From Gaiellales bacterium (GTDB taxonomy: Bacteria > Actinomycetota > Thermoleophilia > Gaiellales > JAICJC01): 64,000 nucleotides of DNA. The notes under the pieces were generated by a model. It saw only the letters and a program-made list of their open reading frames with translations, made no database searches and was not told the origin of the DNA. How positions within the stretch are numbered: the stretch's first letter is position 1; each line of letters begins with the position of its first letter. The DNA is taken from the NCBI GenBank assembly GCA_036403155.1, contig DASWRM010000076.1, positions 130,909-194,908 of the forward strand, given 5' to 3'. Shown one piece after another: positions 32,537-41,770 of the stretch. The position numbers and the translations under genes are program-made.

Positions 32537-33588
32537 CCGGCGGACCCGCCCGCGCCGACCTCGTCGGCGGACGGGCCGGGCGCCGTGACGATGCACGCGG
32601 CCCGGTGCTCGGGCGCCGTCGCATCGACCGGCCGCTGCAGGCTGGGGTCGATCGTCGAGCACTGCGGTTGCGCGATCGGGCAGCGCGGGTGGAACCGGCA
32701 CCCGGACGGAACGTGCACCGGGTTCGGCGTCTCGCCCGAGAGGATCTGCGGCGTGGTCTGCTCGCGCGGGTCGCGCTTGGGGACGACCGAGATCAGCGCG
32801 CGGGTGTACGGATGCTGCGGATTGCGGACGACCTCGTGCGCCGGCCCCTCCTCGACGATGCGGCCGAGGTACATGACGGCGATGCGGTCGGCGAAGTGCG
32901 CAGCCGTCGAGAGGTCATGGGTGATCATGAGGATGCCCATCCCATCCTTGCGCAGCTCGTCGAGCAGGGACAGGATGCCGGCCCGCACCGACACGTCCAG
33001 CATCGAGACCGGCTCGTCGGCGACCAGCAGCTTCGGGTCCAGCGCCAGGCTGGCCGCGATTGCGACGCGCTGGCGCTGGCCGCCCGACAGCTCATGCGGG
33101 AAACGGTCGATGTAGAGGTCGGGGGGCGTCAGCCCCGCGCGGGCGAGTGCCTCCCGCACCTTCGCCTCGCGATCCCGCTTGGGGCCGGCGAGGCCGTGCA
33201 CGATCAGCGGCTCCTCCACGGTGTCGCGGACGGTGAAGCGGGGGTCCAGCGACTCGTAGGGGTCCTGGTAGATCATCTGGATCTCTCGACGCAGCGGCCG
33301 CAGCGCCCGCTGCCGCAGGTTGGCGATCTCACGGCCGCGGAAGCGGATCGACCCGGCCCGGTTGTCGACCATGCGGATCACCGTCTGGGCGGTGGACGTC
33401 TTCCCGCACCCCGACTCGCCGACCAGGGCCACCATCTCGCCGGCGCGCACGGTGAACGAGACGTCCTCGACCGCGTGCACCTCGAGCTTCGGCCTCCGCG
33501 CGATCGCCCCGGCGATGCCGCGCGGGACCGGGTAGCGGGTGACCAGTCCGTCGACCTCGAGCAGCGGCGCGTCCACAGCGGCGCTCAC
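32533..33588 (-). CDS. dppF: Oligo/dipeptide ABC importer ATPase, DppF type
   Basis: 351 residues from GTG 33588 (GTGA overlap with dppD). Walker A GESGCGKTST, Q-loop YQDPYESLDPRFTV, signature LSGGQRQRVAIA, Walker B LLVADEP, H-loop ITHDLS, and the oligopeptide C-terminal extension with the Cys set GCRFHPRCPIAQPQC, which in this subfamily holds an iron-sulfur cluster or zinc. It is the second nucleotide-binding subunit of the peptide importer. Confidence 0.93.
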   Translation of the reverse strand: MSAAVDAPLLEVDGLVTRYPVPRGIAGAIARRPKLEVHAVEDVSFTVRAGEMVALVGESGCGKTSTAQTVIRMVDNRAGSIRFRGREIANLRQRALRPLRREIQMIYQDPYESLDPRFTVRDTVEEPLIVHGLAGPKRDREAKVREALARAGLTPPDLYIDRFPHELSGGQRQRVAIAASLALDPKLLVADEPVSMLDVSVRAGILSLLDELRKDGMGILMITHDLSTAAHFADRIAVMYLGRIVEEGPAHEVVRNPQHPYTRALISVVPKRDPREQTTPQILSGETPNPVHVPSGCRFHPRCPIAQPQCSTIDPSLQRPVDATAPEHRAACIVTAPGPSADEVGAGGSAG

Positions 33589-34565
33589 GCCGGCTCCTCG
33601 ACGACGACGCGGTCGTTCAGGTGGCAGATCGCCTCGTGAGCGGGCCCGACCTCGAGACGGCGCGGGTGTGTGGTCGGGCACGGCGCGAACGTGGAGTCGC
33701 ACCGCGGCGCGAACGGGCAGCCGACGATCTCGCGGTCGAGACGAGGCGGCGCACCGGGGATCGACAGCACCTCGTCGTCGCCGAGCAGGTCGGGCGTGGC
33801 CGCGAACAGCATCCGCGTATAGGGGTGGCGCGGCTCGTGGTAGATGGTCGACATGTCCCCCATCTCCGCGATCTCGCCGGCGTACATCACGGCCGCCCGG
33901 TCGCACACCTGCGCGACGACGGGCAGGTCGTGCGTCACCAGCACCATCGACAGGCCGAGGTCGCGCGTGAGCCGCACCAGCAGCTCGAGGATCTGCGCCT
34001 GCACCATCACGTCCAGCGCGGTGGTCGGCTCGTCGGCCAGCAGCACCTTCGGCTCGCAGGCGAGGGCCAGCGCGATCGCCGCCCGCTGGCGCATCCCGCC
34101 CGAGAACTCGTGCGGATAGCGGTCGGCCCGCTCCCCGGAGATGCCCACCAGCTCGAGCAGCTCGCGCACCTGCGTGCGGGCGGCCCTGCCGCTGGCCGTG
34201 CCGTGCAGCTCCATCGGCTCGGCGATCTGGCTGCCGACCGTCTTCACGGGGTTGAACGCGTTCATCGCGCCCTGGAAGATCATGGAAATGTCCCGCCAAC
34301 GGTGCGGGCTGACAGTCTCCTCGCCCTTCGCCAGGATGTTCTCGCCGTCGAGCAGCACCCGGCCGGCCACGCTCGCGCTCGCCGGCAGCAGCCCCATCAG
34401 CGCCAGGATGGTCGTGGTCTTGCCGCAGCCGGACTCCCCGACCAGGCCCATCCGCTCGCCGGGGCGCAGCTCGAAGCTGACCCCCTGCACGGCGTGCAGC
34501 TCGCGTCCGCGCGGGAGGTCGAACCAGACGTGCAGGTCTTCGACCTTGAGGACCGGCAGGCTCAC
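33585..34565 (-). CDS. dppD: Oligo/dipeptide ABC importer ATPase, DppD type
   Basis: 326 residues from GTG 34565 (GTGA overlap with dppC). Walker A GESGCGKTTT, Q-loop FQGAMNAFNPVKTV (a Met-Asn variation normal for DppD), signature FSGGMRQRAAIALAL, Walker B VLLADEPTTALD, H-loop VTHDLP. The C-terminal Cys segment GCPFAPRCDSTFAPC matches the family. It pairs with DppF under the DppB/DppC membrane subunits. Confidence 0.93.
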   Translation of the reverse strand: MSLPVLKVEDLHVWFDLPRGRELHAVQGVSFELRPGERMGLVGESGCGKTTTILALMGLLPASASVAGRVLLDGENILAKGEETVSPHRWRDISMIFQGAMNAFNPVKTVGSQIAEPMELHGTASGRAARTQVRELLELVGISGERADRYPHEFSGGMRQRAAIALALACEPKVLLADEPTTALDVMVQAQILELLVRLTRDLGLSMVLVTHDLPVVAQVCDRAAVMYAGEIAEMGDMSTIYHEPRHPYTRMLFAATPDLLGDDEVLSIPGAPPRLDREIVGCPFAPRCDSTFAPCPTTHPRRLEVGPAHEAICHLNDRVVVEEPA

Positions 34566-35533
34566 TCGCCGTCGAGCCTTCCGTGCAGGGGCCGAAGGCG
34601 GAAGCGGCGGACGGCGAGGTGGCCGACCTTGAGCCGCGGGTTGAGGGCGTCCTCCATCGACTGCCCGACCATGGTGCAGGCGAGGATGACGACGGTCACG
34701 GCCAGCCCGGGCGGCACGACGGCCCACCATGCGTTGTTGAGCACGGCGTTCCCGAGGAAGCTGTTCTCGATCAGCTTGCCCCACGAGATGGTGCTCGGGT
34801 CGCCCAGCCCGAGGAAGGAGATGTAGGTCTCGAGGAACACGGCCAGTGCGATCATCAGCACCGTGTTGGCGATCAGGAGCGGCGCCACCTGCGGCAGCAC
34901 GTGCTTGGACACCAGCCGCGTGTTCGGCGCACCGATCGAGCGCGCGCGCTTCACGTACACCCGCTCGCGGACGCTCTTCACCTGCGCACGGATCAGGCGG
35001 GCGGTGCTCGTCCAGTAGATGATGCCGATGATGAGGATGATGTTCAGCAGGTGCCGGCCGAAGATGGCGGCCGTGACGATGATCAGCGGCAGGTCGGGGA
35101 TGACGAGGAAGATGTCGGTGATGCGCATCAGCAGCACGTCCACCCACCCGCCGAAGAAGCCCGCGATCACGCCGACGGCGCCGCCGATCAGCATGGCCAC
35201 CAGGGCGGCGGCGAAGCCGACCTCGAGCGACACGCGGCTGCCGTAGACCATCAGCGAGAACATGTCGACACCGCCGTCGTCGGTGCCCAGCCAGTGGCTG
35301 CTGCTCGGGGCCTGGTAGATCGGCCCCGTCTTCGCGTGGACGCTGTGCGTGGCGACCAGCGGCGCGAAGACGGCGATGAGGACGAACAGCAGCACCACCG
35401 CCAGGCCGATGATCGCCTGCGGCTGGCCGGCCAGCGTCGTGCGGAGGAAGCCGCGCCGGCTCGGCGTCAGCTCGATGCCTGCCTCGGCCGCGTTGTCGTC
35501 GCGCGCGAGCTCGGGAGTCGTGACATGGCTCAT
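34562..35533 (-). CDS. dppC: Oligo/dipeptide ABC importer permease, DppC type
   Basis: 323 residues, ATG 35533 overlapping the dppB stop. The N-terminal cytoplasmic stretch (TPSRRGFLRTTLAGQP) is followed by a first membrane span at about 40-60, then five more in the core with the coupling-helix motif EXYVKRARSIGAPNTRLVSK-like (here VYVKRARSIGAPNT). HWLGTDDGGVDMFSLMVYGS is the typical DppC periplasmic signature. It forms the heterodimeric channel with DppB. Confidence 0.93.
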   Translation of the reverse strand: MSHVTTPELARDDNAAEAGIELTPSRRGFLRTTLAGQPQAIIGLAVVLLFVLIAVFAPLVATHSVHAKTGPIYQAPSSSHWLGTDDGGVDMFSLMVYGSRVSLEVGFAAALVAMLIGGAVGVIAGFFGGWVDVLLMRITDIFLVIPDLPLIIVTAAIFGRHLLNIILIIGIIYWTSTARLIRAQVKSVRERVYVKRARSIGAPNTRLVSKHVLPQVAPLLIANTVLMIALAVFLETYISFLGLGDPSTISWGKLIENSFLGNAVLNNAWWAVVPPGLAVTVVILACTMVGQSMEDALNPRLKVGHLAVRRFRLRPLHGRLDGE

Positions 35534-36504
35534 GTGGTCACCCGCGGGTCGAGCTTGAAGTAGAGCAGGTCGGCGACGAAGTTGAAGAAGATCACCGACA
35601 GCGTGAGCACCAGGAATGCACCCTGCAGGAAGGCGTAGTCGCGCTTGTCGATGGCATCCACGATGGCAAGGCCGATCCCCGGGTAGTCGAACACGTACTC
35701 GATCGTGATCGCTCCTCCGATGATGAAGCCGAGCGAGAGCGCGACCAGCGTGACGACCGGGAGCATGGCGTTGCGGAAACCGTGCTTCCAGACGATCGCC
35801 CAGTTGCTCATGCCCTTCGCGCGCGCCGTCAGGACGTAGTCCTCACCGAGCGTCTCGAGCATCGCCGACCGGACGATCAGCGTGTAGTCCCCGTACAGCA
35901 CGAGCCCGAGGGTGAGGGCCGGCAGGATCAGGTGCTCGGCGCGGTCCTTGAGGAAGTCGAGGGTGCCGGGGTTGCCGAGGATGCCGTAGTCCGGGCTCTG
36001 GATGCCGCCATGCGGCAGCCCCACGCGGTCCGCGACGAAGTAGACGATCATGAGACCCAGCCACTGGGTCGGCACCGAGTAGAACGCGAGCGAGCTCCAC
36101 ACCGACACCTTGTCGAGCAGTGTGCCCCGCCGCCAGGCGGAGATCACCCCCGTGAAGACGCCGAACAGGATCGAGAACACGGTTCCCAGGGTGATCATGG
36201 CCAGCGTCTTCTTGATCGGGTCCCAGAGCTCGCCGCGCACGGGCTTGTGCGTGATCGCCGTGAAACCGAGGTCCCCATGGCCGAGGTTCTTCAGATAGAT
36301 GACGTACTGCTGCCACTTCGACTTGTCGAGCCCGAGGTCGTGGGCCACCGCTTTCTTGAACTGGATCGTGCATGCCCGGCACTTGAGGCCCGACACGGCG
36401 TCGCCCGGCAGGGCGCGGAAGAGCACGAAGTTCAGCGTCACGGCGACGAACACCGTCAGCAGCGCGAACAGCGTGCGCTTGATGATGTAGTCGCTTCGTT
36501 GCAT
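35530..36504 (-). CDS. dppB: Oligo/dipeptide ABC importer permease, DppB type
   Basis: 324 residues from ATG 36504, with GGGAGG upstream. Six membrane spans; first span LFALLTVFVAVTLNFVLF at about 10-28; the coupling segment VLTARAKGMSNWAIVWKHGF in the cytoplasmic loop; C-terminal VFDYPGIGLAIVDAI, which is diagnostic of DppB/OppB. The external loop after the first span has CRAC (two Cys), uncommon in the family. It lies 38 bp after dppA. Confidence 0.93.
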   Translation of the reverse strand: MQRSDYIIKRTLFALLTVFVAVTLNFVLFRALPGDAVSGLKCRACTIQFKKAVAHDLGLDKSKWQQYVIYLKNLGHGDLGFTAITHKPVRGELWDPIKKTLAMITLGTVFSILFGVFTGVISAWRRGTLLDKVSVWSSLAFYSVPTQWLGLMIVYFVADRVGLPHGGIQSPDYGILGNPGTLDFLKDRAEHLILPALTLGLVLYGDYTLIVRSAMLETLGEDYVLTARAKGMSNWAIVWKHGFRNAMLPVVTLVALSLGFIIGGAITIEYVFDYPGIGLAIVDAIDKRDYAFLQGAFLVLTLSVIFFNFVADLLYFKLDPRVTT

Positions 36505-36542
36505 CGATTCGTGTCCTCCCTGCCCTGCCGGTCACATCACCG

Positions 36543-38267
36543 TCAGGCCTGGTGAACCTCCGTCCAGAACGAGAGGTTGTAGCCCTGGATCTGGGGGTCA
36601 AAGCCGTCCCACTGATCCGTGTGGGCCGCGATGCCCTGCTCGTTCAGGAGCTGGGTGTACAGCCAGTTGTTGTAGATGATCTCGTCCATCTTGCGGACGA
36701 GCGTCTTTCGCTCAGACTCGTTCACGAGCGTGGCCTGCTGCTTGTACATCTGGTCGTACGCGTCGTTGATCCAGCCGGTGTCGCTCCAGGAGCACCACTG
36801 GCCCTTGGTGACGACCGACAGCTGGAAGTCGGGATCCGGCACCGCCACCCAGTCCCAGAGGGCGATGTCGAACTTCGAGTAGCCCGTCGGCGGGTTCGTG
36901 CTCACGTCGCACTTGTCGTCGGTCTCGATGGCGTACGCCGCCGTGGCGTCACCGCCGCTCTGCTCGGTGACCTGAACGCCGGCGTTCTTGAACCCCTGCT
37001 GGATGATGTCGAACTCGCGGTCGCCGTTGAAGTCCAGGCTGGTCGGCACCATGATCTGGTACGCCATCTTGTGCGCGGGCTCGGCGTACTTGCCGGTCGT
37101 GGCCGGCGCCATCCGGATGCCGTCAGCGCCCTTCGTGTAGCCGAGCGAGTCGAGCTCCTGGTTCGCCGCGTCGCAGTTGAACTCGACGGGCTTCACGTTC
37201 GGGCTGCGCCAGTCGCCCGCGATCGCGCCGAGCAGGCTGCCCTCCGGATCCGCGTACCCGCTGAACACGACCTGCTTGATCTGGTTGACGTCGACGCACA
37301 TGGAGAGCGCCTTCTTCACCTTCGGATCGAGCAGCTCGCGATGCGCGGCCTTGTAGGGATTGGAGTTCCAGGTGATGTTGACGATCTCGCCGCCGGGATA
37401 GGTGTCCACGGAGACGTTCTGCGCCTTCTTCACGGCGTTCACGGCCGTGAACGGCACCTGGTCGACCGCGGAGATCTGACCTGACTGCAGGTCGGCGATC
37501 ATCGAGTCGGCGTTCGTGTAGTAGACGAGCGCGACGGCGTCGACGTGCGGCTTCGGGCCCCAGAAGCCCGGGTTGGGCTTGAAGACCGTGGTGCCCTTCT
37601 TCTCGTACTTGGTCACCTGGAACGGGCCACCGGAGACGACCGGCAGGTGCTGCTCGGGCAGGAACGTCTTCAGGTCCTTGCCGCCGTTCTTGTCGTACTG
37701 CGCCCAGATGTGCTTGGGCAGGATGAAGAGGCCGCTGATCAGCGGCAGCGCGTTGCCGACCGGGGCGTCGTAGTGGAACACCACGGTGTTCGGGTCGGGC
37801 GCCTCGACCTTGGTGACGTGCGCGATCGCCGACGCCAGCACCGCCGTGGCCCCGTCCTGGTACTTGATGATCGTGTTCGCCGTCCAGGCGACATCCTCGG
37901 AGGTCAGCGGCTGCCCGTCCGACCACTTGCCACCTGACTGCAGATGGTATGTCCAGGTCTTGCCGTCGGCCGAGGTCTCCCAGGACTTGGCGTAGCTCGG
38001 GACGATGCTCGACAGACCGGGCCCGTACTGCACCAGCTCGGGATAGATCTCTTCGAAGGCCGTGACGGACTGCGCCTCGATGTAGTTGAACGGGTTGAGG
38101 GTGTCGATGTAGTTGGTTGTCCCCTCCGTGAAGATGCCGCCTTCCTTGACGGCACCGCCGCCACCACCGCCGCTGCCGGTGCCGCCGCTGCCGCTCCCGC
38201 CGCCGCAGCCGGCGGCGACCAGCACCGCCAGCACAATCGCGGCGCCAAGCACGCTGCGTCCGTTCAT
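36543..38267 (-). CDS. dppA: Peptide ABC transporter substrate-binding lipoprotein
   Basis: 574 residues from ATG 38267, with GGGAGG at 6 nt and an ATGA overlap with the gene before. Lipobox at Cys21 (LVAAGC) followed by a Gly/Ser linker, then the class C (SBP_bac_5) fold: DGKTWTYHLQSGGKWSDGQP, YLNW-like strands, KVKKALSMCVDVNQIKQVVF. It captures peptides outside the membrane for DppBCDF. SBP_bac_5 proteins also bind nickel, oligosaccharides or opines, so the ligand is not fixed; the surrounding peptidases argue for short peptides. Confidence 0.92.
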   Translation of the reverse strand: MNGRSVLGAAIVLAVLVAAGCGGGSGSGGTGSGGGGGGAVKEGGIFTEGTTNYIDTLNPFNYIEAQSVTAFEEIYPELVQYGPGLSSIVPSYAKSWETSADGKTWTYHLQSGGKWSDGQPLTSEDVAWTANTIIKYQDGATAVLASAIAHVTKVEAPDPNTVVFHYDAPVGNALPLISGLFILPKHIWAQYDKNGGKDLKTFLPEQHLPVVSGGPFQVTKYEKKGTTVFKPNPGFWGPKPHVDAVALVYYTNADSMIADLQSGQISAVDQVPFTAVNAVKKAQNVSVDTYPGGEIVNITWNSNPYKAAHRELLDPKVKKALSMCVDVNQIKQVVFSGYADPEGSLLGAIAGDWRSPNVKPVEFNCDAANQELDSLGYTKGADGIRMAPATTGKYAEPAHKMAYQIMVPTSLDFNGDREFDIIQQGFKNAGVQVTEQSGGDATAAYAIETDDKCDVSTNPPTGYSKFDIALWDWVAVPDPDFQLSVVTKGQWCSWSDTGWINDAYDQMYKQQATLVNESERKTLVRKMDEIIYNNWLYTQLLNEQGIAAHTDQWDGFDPQIQGYNLSFWTEVHQA

Positions 38268-39127
38268 CTGGTTCCCTCCCTCGTTGGCAGCGCGTCGATC
38301 GCGCCGTCATGATGATCACGACCCGGCCGCGGCGAGCGGCCGGCAAGTTCGTCGATATGTCCCGCGATCTCGCGGACCGCCTGCTCCAGCCAGAGGCGGC
38401 CCTTTTCGGCGGTCGCCACCGTGGCGTCGCCGATCACGCCGGACTCCGTCCACCCGCTCCACTGCCCCTTGATCGAGAGCGGGCCGTCGTTCCAGTCCAT
38501 CCAGACGTTCTCCGACTCCCAGTCGGGGATCTCACGCACGGCCTTGTCCATCTGCACCAGCTCCGGGTGGATCGCCAGGTACAGCGAGGTCTCGAGCTCG
38601 CACGCATGCGCCATGCCACCCGGCTGGTCGGAATCGCGCGTCCGCGCGAGCAGCTCCGCCGATTCCGGCGTCGAGAGGTACCAGAACGTCGCCGCCAGCA
38701 CGTCACGCCGCTCCAGCATCAGCAGGCGGGCGGCCATGTCGACCAGCGGGACGTTCGACCCGTGGCCGTTCACGAACAGGATGCGCCGGAATCCGTGGTG
38801 GATCAGGCTCTTGCCGATGTCCAGCAGGTAGTCGACGAACCGCTTCCAGTCGATCGTCACGGACCCGGGAAAGTCCATGTGGTGGGGCGTGTAGCCGTGC
38901 GTCACCGTCGGCAGCAGCAGCGCGCGGTCGCTGCGGGCGAGCACGGCCCGCTCCGCGAGGGTCTCGGCGATCACCGCGTCCGTGTCGATCGGCAGGTGAT
39001 AGCCGTGGTCCTCCAGCGTCGCCACCGGGATGACGCACACCGGATCCTCCGCGACACGGTCGGCCACCTCCGGCCACGTCAGCTGGGCATAGCGGTGCGC
39101 TCGTGTCGGGGGGTCAGTCGAAGCCAT
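38264..39127 (-). CDS. Creatininase-family amidohydrolase
   Basis: 287 residues. Metal-binding residues of the creatininase fold are seen: IPVATLEDHGYHLPIDTDA (Glu, His, Asp), the FVNGHGSNVPLVDMAARLL helix with NGHG, and HACELETSLYLAIHP (Glu). The family includes creatininase, mycofactocin peptidase MftE and enzymes acting on cyclic or terminal amides. In this cluster it may open a lactam or trim a short peptide. It is coupled to dppA (ATGA) and overlaps the C45 gene by 14 nt. Confidence 0.85.
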   Translation of the reverse strand: MASTDPPTRAHRYAQLTWPEVADRVAEDPVCVIPVATLEDHGYHLPIDTDAVIAETLAERAVLARSDRALLLPTVTHGYTPHHMDFPGSVTIDWKRFVDYLLDIGKSLIHHGFRRILFVNGHGSNVPLVDMAARLLMLERRDVLAATFWYLSTPESAELLARTRDSDQPGGMAHACELETSLYLAIHPELVQMDKAVREIPDWESENVWMDWNDGPLSIKGQWSGWTESGVIGDATVATAEKGRLWLEQAVREIAGHIDELAGRSPRPGRDHHDGAIDALPTREGTR

Positions 39128-40166
39128 AGCGCTGCTCGTCAGAATCGCAGGGGTTGCCGCGGCCGTACGTGATCTCTCCCCTTGTGACGTCCGCGATGCA
39201 CCAAAAGACAGTCTTGGTCTCGGAACCGGGGTGCGGATGCCGGCAGATCGAATCCGGGGCGTCCGTGTGGTCGCTCAGCGCGGCGCGGAGCGTGGACGGC
39301 GTGATGTCTCCTGGTGCCAGCCATGCGAGGGCGCGACGATACCGGACGTCGGAATGCGCTGCATATTCACCGTCTCCCTCGTACCGGCGCATGCGCTCGC
39401 TGACGTAGTGGTTGGTGTGCGCAAGGCGGCCGTCGCGCGGCCGCAGCAGCTCCGCGTCGGTGGCCGAACCCTCGACCGAGACAACTCGCCCGTCCCGGTG
39501 CGCGAGCACGTTGTTGTACGACGACGCACGGGCCGGGTGCAGCGCGGCCGCGACGGCCTCGTCCAGTGTCCGGCGTCGCAGCATGTCGCGCACCTGCATC
39601 AGGCGCGGGATGCCGATCCGGTTGTCGTTGGGCGTGACCTCGTTGCCGGTCAGGCTGAGGCCCGACCCGTTGAACCCGACGCTGATCCACGGACCGATGC
39701 CGACCGTGAAGACCACCGGATCGCCGGGGACGCGCCACTCGATCGCGACCAGCTCGTCCTCGACGGATGCCGAGAGATCGTTCGTGTGGGCCACCCAGAC
39801 GTGGCCGTCGACCGTCGCGGGGCCGCAGGCGACGAGATCCGAGCAGCCGCGGCCCGGCTCCGGTGCGGGCTGCTCGTCCAGCTCCTCGATGCCTGCTGCG
39901 AAGAGCAGCATGGGATCGGCTCCGGCGGCATCGGCGACGGCGTCCAGCTCCTCCACCAGCCACGGCAGCTCACGCTCGGTGACGGCCCGGTAGGGCGCGG
40001 CGGCGTCGGCCGCGCCGGGCGGGAGGGCATCGCAGCGCCGGCGGATGGCATCCGCGCAGTGCGCGCCGATCTGCTCCCCCACCTCCCGATGCGATCCCGC
40101 CACGCGCAGGAGGTCGAGTGGCCGGCGGTCGCTACGGCGCTCCGTAACGCTGCTCGAAAATCTCAC
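39114..40166 (-). CDS. C45-type autoproteolytic acyltransferase/hydrolase
   Basis: 350 residues from GTG 40166; GTG 40103 is an alternative that removes most of the overlap with kdd. The family resembles acyl-CoA:6-aminopenicillanate acyltransferase: VAGSHREVGEQIGAH at the N-terminus, and GCSDLVACG at about 107-115, where Cys would be the N-terminal nucleophile after self-cleavage. VWVAHTNDLSA and VGFNGSGLSLTGNEV follow, matching Ntn hydrolase strands. Such enzymes remove or transfer N-acyl groups. It could deacylate N-acyl-lysine or N-acyl-beta-lysine imported by the transporter. Confidence 0.8.
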   Translation of the reverse strand: MRFSSSVTERRSDRRPLDLLRVAGSHREVGEQIGAHCADAIRRRCDALPPGAADAAAPYRAVTERELPWLVEELDAVADAAGADPMLLFAAGIEELDEQPAPEPGRGCSDLVACGPATVDGHVWVAHTNDLSASVEDELVAIEWRVPGDPVVFTVGIGPWISVGFNGSGLSLTGNEVTPNDNRIGIPRLMQVRDMLRRRTLDEAVAAALHPARASSYNNVLAHRDGRVVSVEGSATDAELLRPRDGRLAHTNHYVSERMRRYEGDGEYAAHSDVRYRRALAWLAPGDITPSTLRAALSDHTDAPDSICRHPHPGSETKTVFWCIADVTRGEITYGRGNPCDSDEQRYGFD

Positions 40167-41193
40167 GGATGCGGCGATTGTCCCGTAGGACGCGCAGCGC
40201 CGTCAACCCCATGTCCGGCATGTGGCCGTTCCCGATCACCATCGTGGTCGCCCGGCCCACCCCCTCCGCGCCCAGCGCCGCGGCAGTGAACGACGTCGCC
40301 ATCGAGAAGAACAGGATGGTGCCGGTCTCCCGCGTGGAGAGGATCGCGGCCAGCTCGGTGCCCGGCACGTTGACCATGTTCACCGTCAGGTCGGCCTCAC
40401 CGCCCGCCGCCGCGATCACCGCCGCGCGGAGCGCCAGCGCGTCGGTCGCATCCACCGCCAGCACGTGGTCGGCGAGCCCCGTCGACCTGACGTCGTCGAG
40501 CGCCGCGCCCTGGAGGTCCGCAACGACCACCGTTCCGGCCGGCCCGGCGCCGCGGCGCGCCTCGTGCAGCGAGAGCAGCCCCGACGTGCCGCCGCCTCCG
40601 ATCAGCAGGACGGTGTCGCCGGGGCGCACCATGGCCGCCGTGCGCGACGGCGCGCCCGCCACGTCGAGCGCCGCGAGCGCGATCCGCTCCGGAATGTCGC
40701 CCGGCAGCTCCGCGAACGGGCTCGACGGAAACAGCACTGCCGTTCCCTCGACCGCCACCTGCCCATGACGCATGTCCACCTCGAGGATCCGGTCGAGCCG
40801 AAGCGGCGTCAGGGTCAGCGAGATCAGGCTCGCGATCCGGCGGCCGGTCTCAACACGCCGCAGCTCGCGGAATGCCGGACCCGCCTCCAGCACCGTGCCG
40901 ACCAGCATGCCGCCCGACCCCGTGACCGGGTTGTGCATCTTGCCGCGCTCCGCGACGATCCGTTCGATCGCGGCCGCCACCGCGCCGGCGTCGCCGCCCG
41001 CCTGGTCCGACAGCTGGCGGAACGAGGCTGAATCGAGGTTCAGCCGCTCGACCGCGACGAGCAGCTCCGCCGGGCCGGCGCGCGCCTCGCTGTCGAGCCG
41101 CTGCGCCGGCTGCGGAAACGCGCCGGGCGGGTCGAGGACGCGATCGAGCCCGAACAGCTGGCCGGCGGTGAGCTGGTCTCCGGGCTGGTCCAT
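40132..41193 (-). CDS. kdd: L-erythro-3,5-diaminohexanoate dehydrogenase
   Basis: 353 residues from ATG 41193, close to the length of characterised Kdd. GKMHNPVTGSGGMLVGTVLE is the N-terminal signature of the family; the Rossmann motif is DTVLLIGGGGTSGLLSLHEA, followed by a second strand VVVADLQG. C-terminal IGNGHMPDMGLTALRVLRDN is also diagnostic. It oxidises 3,5-diaminohexanoate to 5-amino-3-oxohexanoate with NAD+. It is the first pathway gene after the control region shared with the GntR gene and the PASTA protein. Confidence 0.92.
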   Translation of the reverse strand: MDQPGDQLTAGQLFGLDRVLDPPGAFPQPAQRLDSEARAGPAELLVAVERLNLDSASFRQLSDQAGGDAGAVAAAIERIVAERGKMHNPVTGSGGMLVGTVLEAGPAFRELRRVETGRRIASLISLTLTPLRLDRILEVDMRHGQVAVEGTAVLFPSSPFAELPGDIPERIALAALDVAGAPSRTAAMVRPGDTVLLIGGGGTSGLLSLHEARRGAGPAGTVVVADLQGAALDDVRSTGLADHVLAVDATDALALRAAVIAAAGGEADLTVNMVNVPGTELAAILSTRETGTILFFSMATSFTAAALGAEGVGRATTMVIGNGHMPDMGLTALRVLRDNRRIREIFEQRYGAP

Positions 41194-41198
41194 CGCGG

Positions 41199-41708
41199 TC
41201 AGGGCGCGGGCGCCGGCGTCGGAGCGCGGGTGCCGACGACCAGCGTGATCGTCGAGCCGGGCGCGTACGTCCCGTTCGGGGAGTAGCCGGTCGCTCGCAG
41301 GACGGTGCCCCGGGCGCCGTAGGCAACCCGCCGGACGACGAAGCGCACGGGCCCGTGCCGCTGGAACAGCGCTTTCGCCCGCTCGAGGGGGAGACCGACC
41401 ACGAGCGGAAAGGCATGGCCGGCCGAGCTGTCCGTCGACGCGCGCCGGCCGAGCGCGAGACCGGCGATGCCGAGCGCCACGGTGGCCGCGAGTGCGACGG
41501 CGAGCACGACGGCCGTGGCCGACCGCCACCAGATGCCGGCAGCGGCCAGCGCTCCCGCGCATCCCGCGCAGCAGGCGATCAGCGCCGCGCCGCCGGCGCC
41601 GGCAGCTGCCATCGCCACGAGGACGGCCGTCGTTGCGGCGATCGCGACGGGGGCAGGTGGGAGTGACCGCAGGAGCGCCCGCGTTCGCGCCGTGGCCGGT
41701 TCAGACAC
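41199..41708 (-). CDS. Membrane protein with single PASTA-like domain
   Basis: 169 residues. Two or three membrane spans (about 20-42, 44-62, 64-86) and an external C-terminal part of about 75 residues that reads like one PASTA domain (FPLVVGLPLERAKALFQRHG, then a turn and TGYSPNGTYAPGSTITLVVG). PASTA domains bind cell-wall muropeptides or serve as spacers. No kinase or transpeptidase part is present. It is upstream of kdd on the same strand with a 5-nt gap, so it shares a transcript with the lysine genes or supplies their promoter. Confidence 0.7.
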   Translation of the reverse strand: MSEPATARTRALLRSLPPAPVAIAATTAVLVAMAAAGAGGAALIACCAGCAGALAAAGIWWRSATAVVLAVALAATVALGIAGLALGRRASTDSSAGHAFPLVVGLPLERAKALFQRHGPVRFVVRRVAYGARGTVLRATGYSPNGTYAPGSTITLVVGTRAPTPAPAP

Positions 41709-41730
41709 GCCGCCACGATACCGCCCGGGT

Positions 41731-41744
41731 CGGTGTGAGCACCG
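41731..41744. promoter_or_regulatory. Inverted repeat CGGTG-TGAG-CACCG, candidate GntR operator
   Basis: A perfect inverted repeat with 5-bp arms, in the 62-bp divergent gap between the PASTA/kdd operon and the GntR gene. It lies just before the position of the -35 of the GntR gene; TATAGA at 41756-41761 is its likely -10, 9 nt before ATG 41771. Autoregulation is the simplest reading. Confidence 0.4.
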
Positions 41745-41770
41745 AAGCAGCGTGGTATAGATCGGACACC

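Noticed and set aside
32537-32596. N-terminal extension of the M19 dipeptidase from GTG 32596
   Set aside because: The added residues are an Arg-rich shadow of dppF. Kept only as an alternative start.
38264-39127. Mycofactocin peptidase MftE
   Set aside because: It belongs to the same creatininase family, but no mftA, mftB, mftC or mftD gene is in the window; the general family name is kept.
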